Source: Emiliania huxleyi CCMP1516 (lineage: Eukaryota > Haptophyta > Isochrysidales > Noelaerhabdaceae). Taken from it: 64,000 bases of DNA. The position numbers were made by a program, and so were the translations under genes. This document shows, piece by piece, positions 22,401-32,508 of this stretch. The stretch spans positions 780,933-844,932 of the forward strand of contig NW_005201792.1 of the NCBI RefSeq assembly GCF_000372725.1. Reading direction: 5' to 3'. The notes beneath the pieces are model-generated. The model did no database searches. It worked only from the letters and a program-made list of their open reading frames with translations, and was not told the DNA's origin. How positions within the stretch are numbered: position 1 is the first letter of the stretch; each line of letters opens with the position of its first letter.

Positions 22401-23357
22401 TCATGCTGCCGGTGCTGATTCCTCCTCCGGGACTTCCGTGGCTGCTGGTGCGGGACTCGGGGATGGCTTCACATCTTTGATTGGGCTTGGAGGCGCTGAC
22501 CTAGTTGGGCTTGACGCCGCCCCAATGTCGAGTGACACCCCGTTCGCATTCTTTGCGTTTACCTTGAACATGCCGAGCTCGAGTTTCGTGACGCCAGAGT
22601 AAGCTAAGCAGTCCTTGGGGACAATGGCGACGCACACCACCTCTGACAGGTCGATCGGCTCATCTAGCTTGACGCGCGTTACCTTGATATTTTCGTCGGT
22701 GATATAGAGAGCGACCGGCTTTGCGTCCTTGTTGGCCAGGTGGGTGAAGTCTCCCGTCCATCCTTGCGCTAGCTTGACAAATTGGCTCCATCCCTCGTAG
22801 TACTTCCTTGGGTTCGGCCCACCCACTCCCTTTATGATGTCCGACCGGCCGCAATTGCTATTGAGCTTGAATTCAGGCACCGCGTCCTCCGTCTCGAAGA
22901 ATGCGAGAGCACCCTCGACGGGCGCATCACGTGTGTAGTGCAGCTGAAGCGTTCCCTGGGCAGAGTCGTCGTAAACGAGGGAGCCGCAGATGGTCGGCTT
23001 TTTTGGAACGCTCAGCCGAGACACTCGCTTTGGCACACTGCTCGACCCTCCGCCGAGGCATGGACAGCACTTGCTCAGGAAGGAGCCGTTAGGCTGGCTG
23101 GAAGTGCCCGCTGGCGTAGCGACAGCAGGAGGCGCAGCCGGCGGTTGGGCTGCAGCTGCCGAATCCATCTGATCTGCGGCAGGGGCTGGGGCTGGCGCTG
23201 GCGCTGGCGCCTCCACTTCAACGTCTTTCATCTTCACCGGGTGGTCCGCGTTCTTGAAACCGCACTTGCATTGACCAAAACTCTCGGAGGTGAGATCGAT
23301 GCGGAAACTATCACAATAGATCTCTGGGTCCCCACAGGCGTTTAGCGGGTCCGGCAT
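22401..23357 (-). CDS. Unrecognised protein with conserved-looking Cys motif
   Basis: Single-exon 318-aa protein starting MPDPLNACGDP; convergent with the chromodomain gene (123 bp between stops). The N-terminal segment YCDSFRIDLTSESFG then QCKCGFKNADH carries C-x-C-G-x2-K-x2-H, which I have a vague sense of having seen in other algal and oomycete proteins but cannot name. A Pro/Ala linker and a CCPCLGGG patch (possible acylation site) follow, then a ~180-residue predominantly beta domain (TICGSLVYDDSAQG ... SGVTKLELGMFKVNA) and a Ser/Pro tail. No signal peptide or membrane segment seen. An upstream in-frame extension to 23504 exists, but the ATG at 23357 precedes the conserved-looking part. 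Function unknown. Confidence 0.65.
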   Translation of the reverse strand: MPDPLNACGDPEIYCDSFRIDLTSESFGQCKCGFKNADHPVKMKDVEVEAPAPAPAPAPAADQMDSAAAAQPPAAPPAVATPAGTSSQPNGSFLSKCCPCLGGGSSSVPKRVSRLSVPKKPTICGSLVYDDSAQGTLQLHYTRDAPVEGALAFFETEDAVPEFKLNSNCGRSDIIKGVGGPNPRKYYEGWSQFVKLAQGWTGDFTHLANKDAKPVALYITDENIKVTRVKLDEPIDLSEVVCVAIVPKDCLAYSGVTKLELGMFKVNAKNANGVSLDIGAASSPTRSAPPSPIKDVKPSPSPAPAATEVPEEESAPAA

Positions 23358-23737
23358 TGTGCGCACGCGTCGTAGGATGATCGGACGGAATGATGATCGC
23401 GGGATCAACGACCCCGGTGTGATTGTGAACTGTGAGGCTAGCTGAGGGTGACTGTTGTACTGCGCCCTCACTGTCGTGCGATCTGAGTTTCTTGTTCTTA
23501 TCAACCATTCTGTGAAGAAGTGTGTTGCCTGGCTACCCTGGGGCGAGATTCAATTCAACAAATCCTTCCGATTTTGACCGCGCAAGATATAGAAGGGTGG
23601 CTAAGGGCTCTGTCTGCCCGCAAGGCGCATGGAGTGTCATCCTAAGACCTACACGGGGTTGTGTATCACTGTTTTTGTGTGAAGGCTGAAGCACTGTTAC
23701 GCGCATAACGACCGCTCCCCCGCCCCACGAAGCACGA

Positions 23738-24639
23738 TCATCTGTCACCGTTCAGTTCGAACTTCATGGGTTCTTGGTTCAGCGCCGAGGGGAATGCGAT
23801 CGCTGCGTCGTGCTTGGCCGTTCCGGCGATCCCTCTCTTCAGAGAAGGCGACCGCAGCTTTGCGATGGGCCTCGCGCTGAGCGAGCCGCTGAAGCCGCCG
23901 CCGCTAAATCCGCTGGAGCCGATCCGAACCGCGATTCTTTGGCCTGGACGCGCGCCCGGAGGAACAGTCACCTGCACCAAATGCTTAGCAGCCATCACTG
24001 ACTCCGGTACGTGGTGGTGGCTATTCGGGAAACAGAGGGGTGTGCGGGGGTGGGAGCATTAGCAACCTGCACGAAGCTTCGCCCGTCAGGAGCTGAGACA
24101 ACCACCTTCTCTCCCGGACCATAGCCCTCCGGTATTGTCACCACCATCTGATGCATCGCTTGCGACCTGCGGCCGACGTTCTTATCGAGCTCCCCACGCA
24201 GCCCTGTTCCCTCCTCTGCGTCGCGCCTCTCTGTGCCGCTCAAGTTGAGCCACGCGCGCAGCTCGTGGTGCGAGTGGTTGGCGCGTCTCACGTGGTGCGA
24301 GCTATTGCCGCGTTGCTTTGCGTGGTGCCCTGCGGTGCCGTTGACACGCCTCAAGCGCACGTGATCACGTGTTCGCTGAAGCTCCTATGGGCAACAAAGA
24401 TGCTATTTGTAGCCCTGGTACCGACGGGGCGCAGGCAACGGCCGCGCCTCCAGCAGCTGCCGATGCACCTCAAACTGGTGCGTGGGCGTCTGATCTTTGA
24501 CGGCCGCGCTTGCCGCAGCGGCACAGCTCAAGGCCCACACGACGCTGAGAGCGACGAGGCCTGAGCATGTCCATACCCTGGAACCGTGCCATATGCGGCC
24601 AGCCGTGCGGGCTGGGGTCGAATCTTCGCACATGGCCAC
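23738..24639 (-). CDS. Small probably secreted protein with tandem VTxPxGxxPG / PDGR motif
   Basis: The two downstream exons are well supported: one ending at 24067 (MVVTIPEGYGPGEK, SAPDGRSFVQ) joins at a GT-AG intron (23972-24066) to 23738-23971 (VTVPPGARPGQRIAVRIG), reconstructing an uninterrupted repeat of alternating VT(I/V)P-G-GPG and PDGR motifs. A probable first exon from 24639 encodes a hydrophobic signal-like stretch (SGLVALSVVWALSCAAAASA). It would splice from GAG-GCGCGG to the 24.3-kb region, but that join is tentative. About 380 bp without a gene (23358-23737) separate it from the next gene on the same strand. The motif recurs in the PHD protein at 46.5 kb. Function unknown. Confidence 0.5.
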
Positions 24640-24772
24640 AACGCGACCTGGACCTCAACACCTCGGCTCAACCTAGACTATGTTTGAAGGACGCACGATG
24701 CGGCGGGCTGTTGTTGCACTGTTCAAAGATAGTAATAGAAATTTAGTAATAGAACTTTACAACGAGAGAGAG

Positions 24773-24846
<74 letters not shown>

Positions 24847-26615
24847 CACCACGCGGAACGCATCTATCTCCATCGCTTCGGTGAAGGAAGGGGGTGAACC
24901 GCGCCATCCTCGCTCGATCGCCGTGCAAAGCTCGCTTCCAAGCTCTCACGCCGCGCGTAGGGCCTAGGGGCCTAGAGAACACACACCCCTGTCCTTTTTT
25001 CTCCCAGTAACCTAAAAGACATACAACAAAGCTCCCTCTCACGACACTGGGCACGGGGTAGTAATAGACCAGTTTGGTCGCAGGGCGCCCGGGTCGTCTC
25101 GCAGCGGCCCCGCGCGGGGAGGTGGCTGGAGGGCGCTCTGTGTCTCCCCTCACCAGTCGTGCTCGTGCGTAAGCGGTTAGTCTCTCTCTGTCGAACTCAC
25201 CCGAACGATCGAAACCACGCATCGGAATCCCGCGAGAAACCTCGCGGCGCGTCGGGTCTCGCGTCTCGGGGGGACCGCGGGGCGTCCTCATCGCAACCTG
25301 TCAGCAGTCCACCTCTCCGGGTATGTGAGCTGTGAGCTGTGAGGGTCCGCCCGCAGGCGCATTTTGGATACCGCGAGTCGGTGTGCCCGGTCGAGCCGCG
25401 AGCGGTGCCCACATTACGGCTTTTTAGCCTGAGGGTAAGGTTTCTGCAGTTTCTCTTATTATTTTCTGCTGGAGGTGGGAGCCTCGGGAGAGAGAGATTT
25501 TTAGCAATACCAAACACGTACGTTTTGTTGCCTCAGGTGCTTTTACGCTTTTGATCGGGTCAGGGGAGAGTGCCACCTTTACCACTTTGGTCCTCTCGTA
25601 GCGCCAAGCTTTTACGACCAGGAAAGTGATCTGGCCCTGCGAGGGGGCGTCGCCACGCGCCTTTGTGAGGTCGTGGTCAGGCGAGACATAGATGGTGGCT
25701 CGCGAGGATGGTGTGGATGGAGGGCGGAACGACGCTCGGGGCAAAGGAGGGAGGCGGTGGAGAGGCGCCCACGCAGACCTCTGGCGGAGGCCACCTCTCG
25801 AACCGACCAACAGCGTGCTGCCGGTCGGGGCTGATGGACTACAACTCCCCTGTTATGAAAGGCGCAATGGGAGTATGTGAGTGAGTATTCTTGATACGAA
25901 ACCACGACGACACACACCAGTCGACTCGCATCGGTTGCCTCCATGAATGGCGGAGCTATTCTCGCGTCCACACCACACCTGGCTCCAACGTGGACACGCC
26001 CAGAGCTGGGGACACTACTAGGTCACGCATGGCATCAGAAGTTTTCTCTCTGGGCCCCGAAAGGCAGGCTTCTCTAGCAGCGTCGTTACGCATGCGCCCT
26101 CCCCTCCTGGGCGCATGCGCCTCACATCTCGACAGAGCATACGCCCTTGGCGTGTGACGAGACGAGTTCACATCAACTGCCGCAACAGCGCCTCAAAAAA
26201 AAAGCCGATTTGCAGGTGGCTGATAGTATGTGTAGCGAACTCATCCTCTGAGGGCGCCCGCGTCCCACCCCCGCCTGCCGTCGGCGCGGCGCGGCGCATC
26301 GCCCACCCCGCCACGGCTCGTTTCCGACACCCCGCCGCCACACCCGGGGTGTACACAGCGTTCGTCGCGCGCAGACGTCGCAGACGCTGCGGCAGAGAAG
26401 AAATATCCGCACGCCGCCCCCGCGAACCACAGCCGCGCGCCCCGCTGCGTGCGGACCCACCCTTCGCCGCTGCCACCCTCGCCGCCGCCCAGCCCGCCGC
26501 CGTACACGCCCCTCAGCCCCATCCCACTCTCCCTTCTCCCGGCAATCGTTACCGCCACGGCCTGTTCACGGGTGCTCCCCCCCCCGGCGCGCGCGCAGAC
26601 GTCATAATCAACAAC
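24640..26615. other. Intergenic region
   Basis: A (GA)n microsatellite of about 80 nt lies at 24764-24842. The rest has no convincing gene; 25430-25560 contains a TA-rich stretch in otherwise GC-rich sequence, and 26280-26610 is C-rich leader-like sequence preceding the small gene at 26616. Confidence 0.45.
24764..24842 (+). repeat. (GA)n microsatellite
   Basis: Almost perfect GA dinucleotide tract with one GGGG interruption near its start. Confidence 0.95.
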
Positions 26616-26936
26616 ATGGCGAAGTCTTCCACCTCCCCGAAGCCGGGCTCGCCCACCTCCATGACCATCACGAAGAACGGGAAGAAGTGACACGCCTCCA
26701 CACCCGCCCCGCACACGGCACACGCCCGCACACGCTCCCCCTCCCGCACGCGCCTTACTGCCGCTGAACCCTCACCTCCCGTCGCGCTGCTCCCACGCAG
26801 CTACAAGAAGTTCGTGAAGTACCTCTCCAAGGAGCTCAAGGCGAATGGCAAGGCTTTCGATTTCACGATCGCGGGCGCAAAGTGGGCCTCGCAGGAGGAG
26901 GGCCACGAGTTCAAGTTCGAGTTCGGCGAGGCCTGA
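26616..26936 (+). CDS. Small 68-aa charged protein, unrecognised
   Basis: Two exons (26616-26686 and 26801-26936) joined by a GT-AG intron restore MTITKNGKNYKKFVKYLSKE followed by LKANGKAFDFTIAGAKW and an acidic end (HEFKFEFGEA). Basic N-terminal half, compact alpha/beta appearance, no signal peptide. The spacing of Lys/Tyr (KKFVKYLSKEL) faintly recalls the C-terminus of ribosomal protein eL22, but the length and the rest do not match, so I do not assign it. Start is the only ATG in the exon-1 frame close to the conserved part. Confidence 0.6.
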
Positions 26937-28855
26937 ACGAGCGGCGTCGGTGTGAGAACGGGGGGGCCTGAGCCCACGGCGTGCTAACGTGCGCCCGAGC
27001 AAGCGGGCCGAGCCCCATCCGACTCGCCCGCGCGTCGACGGGGACTGCCATGGTGGTCTATGTTTCTGGTGGTGTCCTGTGCGTGCGCGACTCCGTAAGG
27101 GCCGGGCTCTCTGTGTTCGAGACGTCTGGTTCTCAGAGCAGTACGTCCTTACAACACCACGAGTACGCGCAAAATGGATGAATACCGACAGACCACACGC
27201 AAGGGTTCCCCACCGTACTTCGCGCGCGGCCTCGCACGCCTCACGCGAAGCCCGTGGCGTGCCGTCGTCAGTGCACAAGGCTCGGGGGCATCTCGACTGG
27301 CGCGCTCTCCAACCTGTTGCCGACAGCAAGCATCGGCCGGCTCGGCGCGTCGCAGCACGACCCGCCCGCTCCGGCGTCCAACGCGCCCTCCTTCAGCGTC
27401 GTCTCGAGCGTCGCCGACTCCGTCTTCGGCGGCGGCGCCTCCCGCCGCGCTCGCATCGCCGAGGTGCTCAACATCATCTGCCAGGAGATCGGCACGATAT
27501 CGCTCCTCGGCGCCGCCGGACGTCTCCATGGTGGTCACGCAGCCTCTGGCTGGAACGGGATCTACCTCGCAAGCGAGTCACCTGGGCCGGCGCGCGTGTT
27601 CCGAGAGAAGGGCGGGACCTAGTAAGCCGCTAAGCCGGCCGGGCGCGCACAGTCCGTATACCCCGTGATCCCCTCTCATCGGGTGGTGACAAGGGGGCGT
27701 CGGCCTTAGCGTGACAGCAGTCACGGAAGACTGCCCGCCCTTAGCCGGTGGGATCAAGCCAGTACGCCCCCCACGGTTGAGGGGAGGACGACTGTCTCTG
27801 ACGGCGAACCTCAGTTACAAGCCGCCCTCCCCTCGAGACGGCGGGCACCACGCCATTGCACTGGGATAGGGTCGATTCCGCATGGTACGGGACCCCTCGA
27901 TCGTCTCCCTCCCTCGCTGGTGTGTTCGTTGGGGAACCGGCCATAACAAACACGTACCACAGGATCGGAGGTGGCACAGGCTCACAGGGTGTCGGCACAC
28001 ACGTATGAGGTATGTGGACATGCTCTCGGGCTCGATAGTCGATTTTTGAAATTCACAACACAACTCCTCGGCTACTCTGCTGGAGGAATGGTTGGGCAGG
28101 TTGTGGGGGACACGTGCCGGCGTGAATACAACTAACTGACGGATCCGCTCCTGACGGCCGCCCGCGCCGCGCTGCGGCGCGTGCGGCCGTCTTTGTTTGA
28201 ACGGTTAAAAGTCGAATCAGGGCGCCGTCGGGGTTGTCCCCCGATTTTGTCCCACGGACCGCCCGTCCGGCACCGCACGCCGGCGAAGCACCATCAAGCT
28301 GCTGTACGGCCCCGGCATCGCCTCCCCTGGCTTAGCTAGACTGAGAGATATTGTGGGCATGGTGTTGGTCTCTACAATATATACACTGAGACACTTTACC
28401 TCCCACAGAGCTTGTCCCGGTCCGCCACGGCCATCCTCGGCCTCCGAAGGGCCCCCGGCCGCGGCGCGGTGCGGCGGCGTCACAAATCCGACCGGGCAGA
28501 GCACCGGGACGCGGTCGGGCGATCTGAGGTCCAACTAAAGCCGTAGGCGTATGCCGTATGGTATATCGTATATGTGCATTGCCCACCCAGGGCTATCACC
28601 TGGACCCATCAACAGGCGCCTGCGCGGCGCCGTGGTCAGGGGAGGTGTTGTTCACACCTGCCCAACCACTCATGCAGCACAGTAGGAAAAAGCTCTCGAG
28701 CATGTGAGCCCTTACAGCACAAAACTGCATGGCCCAATTTTATTCGCCTTATATCTCGCGCCAATCGCCAACTCCATTGACCCCTATACGCGTGTGGTCC
28801 GTCTCCTGGGACTCTGACTCGCGCTCTCGCCTCTCCCCCCGCCTCCGCTCGCGCC
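26937..28855. other. Intergenic region, possible gene remnant and hairpin
   Basis: An open stretch at about 27285-27570 (+) encodes ARIAEVLNIICQEIGTISLL with an Ala/Ser-rich leader, possibly an exon or remnant of an unidentified gene; no flanking exons found. A long GC hairpin lies at 28153-28191. Nothing else assigned up to the PI4K stop at 28856. Confidence 0.35.
28153..28191. repeat. Perfectly stacked GC hairpin followed by T-rich sequence
   Basis: GACGGCCGC-CGCGCCGC pairs with GCGGCGCG-GCGGCCGTC around a 2-nt loop with one bulge per arm; TTTGTTTG follows. It looks like an intrinsic-terminator hairpin but sits in nuclear DNA with no adjacent gene end. Confidence 0.5.
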
Positions 28856-30648
28856 TCAGCAAGCAATCCCGTTGGACCAACGCTGAAACTCGTCGTAGGC
28901 GCGGGTGTAGACGTTGTTGTACGAGAGAGAGACGAGCTGCTCGACTCGCTCGCGCAGCTGCTCCTCTGGAACCTCGAGCATGAGCCTGTCGCGCACCTGT
29001 GCGGCGCGGACCAGCGCGGCTGAGGCGTGGGCGGGCGGGGCTGAGGCGCCTGCCGTTCCAATCGCGGCGCGGCGCGCCTGCCGGAGCGGCGTCTCGACCC
29101 CGGAGGCGAAGCAGAGCATGTCGGAGCGGTAGCCCGTCATCTCGATCAGGGCGAGCAGCGAGTCGGCGTGTGCGCGCGCCGCCCGCAGCGCAGAGGTGCA
29201 GAGGTCGACGAGCGTCTCGGTGAAGAGCGGCGCAGTGGGGCCGCCCAGCACGCCCACCATCTCTCGGGTGAGCTTGAAGGGCACGGCCGCCTCGAGCGCC
29301 GCCCGGCCGCCCGGCGCGCGCCCGAGCACGAACCCAAAGTCGATGTGGATGAGGTGGCCGTCCCGGTCGAGCAGGATGTTGCCGTTGTGCCGGTCCTTGA
29401 CGCCGAGCAGGTAAGTGGCGATCGAGTAGGCGGCGAGCGAGCTCACAAAGTTGTGGCGGGCGGCGGCGCCGCGAGGCGACGACGCGTCGCCGTAATGGTC
29501 GAGAAAGTGCTCCTCGAGCGAGCCGAAGCGAGGAAGCTTCTTGAGGGCATGCAGCGACTGCGTGTTTGGCGAGAACTCGATCAGGCCCGAGCGCGGGCCC
29601 GTCGAGAGGATGGCGTACGGCCGCAGCCACAGCGGCGCGGGGAAGGCGCGCTCGAGGAGCCGCAGCAGCTGCATCACAAACACCTCTTGCCGCACGTCGT
29701 CGTTCGCCTTGGAGAGGAGCGGCACCAGCGCCCAGCCCGACCGGCGCCCGTGCGGCGAAGCGCGCCGGATCCGCTCAACCTTGTCCGCCCACGGCTCGCC
29801 GTACAGCTGGTCGAGGCTGCCCACCCTGCCAACCTCCTCCCGCGACGCGCGGCCGCCCCGCGCAGCCGCGCCCCCGGCCCCGTCCGCGACCCCCTCCGCG
29901 GATCCCGCCTCGGCGGCCGCCGCCGCCGCCGCGCCGCCCAGCCGCGCCGCGACGTCGCTCGGCGGCGGAGGGGCCTCGTCCTCTGCGTCGGAGCGGCGCA
30001 TCAGCTGGTCGAGCCACGTCGGCTGCCTCTGCCGCAGCGCGTCGAAGGTGGTGCCCGACCGCTCGGCTCGCACCGCCTCGAAGAGCTGAGAGAGGCGCCG
30101 CCGCCGCCGGTCGGCGACCACCTCGACGAGGAGGAGCGCCGAGGCGCGCTCGCGCGTCACGAAGACGCCAACCTCGTCGGGCGGGATGCGGACCACGCGC
30201 CGGAAGGGGTCCGACGAGGAGCAGAGGGGCACGTAGGCGAGAGGCGGCACCGCCATGCCTCCGACGAGCGCGGCGAGCTTCAGCCTCGCCGCCTCGCTCG
30301 CGGGCCTGCAAGGGAGGAGGACGCGTCACGGTGAAGGGGGGCTTGCTTCCGCCTCGCTGCGGCGTCGCGCCTCCGCTCGATCTCTGGCAGCCCCGAGCCG
30401 GGCGTGTAGAGCTCCTCCGACAGGGCGGCGAGCGAGCGCACAAAGTCGCGCTGCGCCGTCAGGTAGAGCCACGAGCAGCGCTGCGACGTCGAGAGGTGCG
30501 CGGCGCCGACGGCGGACCACACGCCAACCTCGAGCGGAGGCGGAGGCGGACCGCTGTCGCCCCCGCGCTCAGCATCGGCGGCCGCCCGATCGCTCGCGCC
30601 GCCCGCGGAGCCAATCGTGGCGGCCTCCACGGCCGCCCCAGAGGCAGA

Positions 30649-30700
<52 letters not shown>

Positions 30701-32333
30701 TGCGGCTGGTGCGGCTGCCCTCTGTGCATCTCTGTAAGCGAAGCGGAGAGCAGGTCGGTGCACTGTGCGATCGAGCCGCTCGCGCCCGGCAGCGGCGGCG
30801 AGAGGGGCGGCAGGCCCGCCGCGGCGCGCAGCACGCGCAGCCACGTCTCTGTCTGCGCGGGCGTCGCCGCGCGGACGCGGATCGCGCGGCGGGAGAAGCG
30901 TGCAGAGAGCTTGATGTACTGGCCGCCAGTGGGCGACTCGCGGAGCTCGACGTGAGCGAGCGAGAGGGGGATGGCGCCGCGCGCGCGCCGGTCGGTCGGC
31001 GAGCGGTAGTAGTAGAGCACAACCTCGCGCAGCGAGAACCAGCTGTTATTATTATTACTACTACTATTATTATGATTATGATTATGATTATGATTACCTC
31101 GCGCAGCGAGAACCAGCGCCGCGTCCACGACTCGCCGCAGCAGCGCCAGACACCCCACGCGTCTCGCGCCTTGCGCTTGAGCAGCCAGCCCTCGAGCACC
31201 GCCTCGCCCTCCTCGGCCGACCGCGGCGAGCGAGCCGCGCCGACCGCCCTCCAGCCCGCGCCACTCGCCGGCCGCAGCGCCGCCGCCCGCTCTCCCGCGC
31301 CGCTCCTCCCCTCTCCCGCACCACTCCTTCCGTCCCCGCTCGCCTCGACGAGCCTCGGCTCCATGCCGCCCGTGAGGTCCATGCTGCTCTTGAGCTCGTC
31401 GAGCCAGCGGCGCACATTGTGCGCGAGTGCGGCCGAGCGGAGCGTGTCGCGGTTGACCATCTGGACGCAGGAGGCGGGGAGAGGGGTGGGGAGAGGAGGG
31501 AGTGGAGGAGCGAGGGAAAGCCTCGAGTCTCTCGTCAAAGTCCACGCCCCGCCCTCCCGACCGACGCGGCCGTGTCACGGCGCGGGGAGGCCCAGGGAGG
31601 CCGAGGTGTCCCGGAAGGGTCTCGGAAGGGTCTCGGAAGTCACCTTTGCGCCGTACACGACGGCCTGTTCGATCCGGTGCAGTAGCGCGGCGCAGCGCGC
31701 GTGCACCTCGGCGTCGCCGGTGGAGACCTGCGGCGGCGAGGGATGGGGCTGCGGCGGCGAGAGGTGCGCGGCAGGGAACGACGCGGCAGCGGGAGCCTCC
31801 GGCCGGTTCTCCTCGAGGCCGCTGTATGCAATCCACGTGAGCTGCAGCGCCCAGTGCACGTTTGACTCGCACACGCGGAGGACGAAGCGCTCGAGCACGG
31901 AGGTGAGGAGCCAGTCCGCCGGCAGACGCGTCGTCAGGTGCGCCAGCTGCGGCAGCAGCGCCTCCAGCTCATCGATCGAGTCGCCGTCGTCGAGCAGAGC
32001 AGCGAGGGTGTCGCAGGTGGTGAGCAGCGTCGCGGGGTCGTCGCGCTGGCGCCAGATCTGGAGGAGGAGGCGCAGCGCGGCCTCGCGTCGCCGCTCCGCC
32101 GCCGCCGCCGCCGAGGCCGCTGACCGCCGCAGCAGCGGCAGCCGCCAGCCTCTGCCGCCCTGGTGCACACTGCCTCCCAGCCGCTCGAGACGCGAGGCGA
32201 GCGAGCGCGAGACCTCGCCCTCAAACTCGGCCGGAGAGCGCCGCCACAAGCGCCGCCACGCCTCCAGCGGCTCTGATGTGGCCGAGCCGACGAGGACGAG
32301 CGCGAGCGAGGTCCACTTCAGCCGACCGATCAT
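28856..32333 (-). CDS. PI4K: Phosphatidylinositol 4-kinase, type III beta-like, with internal PH domain
   Basis: Makes PI4P from phosphatidylinositol on Golgi/endosomal membranes. Four inferred exons, about 1057 aa: 31644-32333, 31098-31460, 30353-31023, 28856-30305. Exon 1 carries the lipid-kinase-unique helical domain (ESNVHWALQLTWIAYSG). Exons 2-3 encode a PH domain (VLEGWLLKRK ... RRWFSLRE ... LRVLRAAAG, ~315-420), Ala repeats and FVRSLAALSEELY. The last exon has PLLSKANDDVRQEVFVMQ (ATP-binding, ~772), catalytic VKDRHNGNILLD (~876), IDFGFVLG and the C-terminal FQRWSNGI typical of PI4KB. Intron 2 (31024-31097) is a 74-nt insertion bounded by 22-bp direct repeats; intron 3 (47 nt) uses a GC donor. 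The start (MIGRLKW) lies 175 bp from the divergent TPR-methyltransferase start. Confidence 0.88.
30645..30698 (-). repeat. Poly-alanine codon repeat in PI4K
   Basis: Run of GCC/GGC trinucleotide encoding about 17 consecutive alanines between the PH domain and the kinase half. Confidence 0.85.
31024..31097 (-). other. 74-nt intron bounded by 22-bp direct repeats and built of ATT/ATC repeats
   Basis: The 22-bp sequence at 31022-31043 is repeated at 31096-31117; on the coding strand it reads GCTGGTTCTCGCTGCGCGAG-GT. Between the copies lies (ATNATN)n sequence. Splicing from the GAG-GT of one copy to the GAG-GT of the other removes exactly 74 nt and restores WFSLRE-VVLYYYR of the PH domain. Confidence 0.75.
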
Positions 32334-32508
32334 TGTGCTCTCTCGCGCAGCTCGGGGGAAGGGCTGAAGCAGGAATAGAGAAATCCGTGCGACGCTGATC
32401 CCGGCTAACTTTTTTCTCTGTCGGTTCCACCAAGCCAGCCAGCTGCAGTACTCGCTCAGATACACGCACAACCCCTCACACTGAGCCCACTCAAGCCACG
32501 ATCCAGCC
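32334..32508. promoter_or_regulatory. Candidate bidirectional promoter, PI4K / TPR-methyltransferase
   Basis: Only 175 bp separate the two divergent start codons. The interval is less GC-rich than the flanking coding sequence and has a TTTTTTCTC stretch near 32410. No TATA box is certain. Confidence 0.45.

Noticed and set aside
27865-27900. GGGTCGATTCC resembling a tRNA T-loop
   Set aside because: No acceptor stem, anticodon arm or D-arm could be placed around it.
28153-28191. Bacterial-type terminator
   Set aside because: Hairpin is real, but the surroundings are eukaryotic nuclear DNA without an adjacent gene end, so it is listed only as a hairpin.
29566-32367. Very long open frame on the plus strand
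   Set aside because: It is antisense to the PI4K gene, whose kinase motifs are unambiguous; long shadow frames are expected at this GC content.
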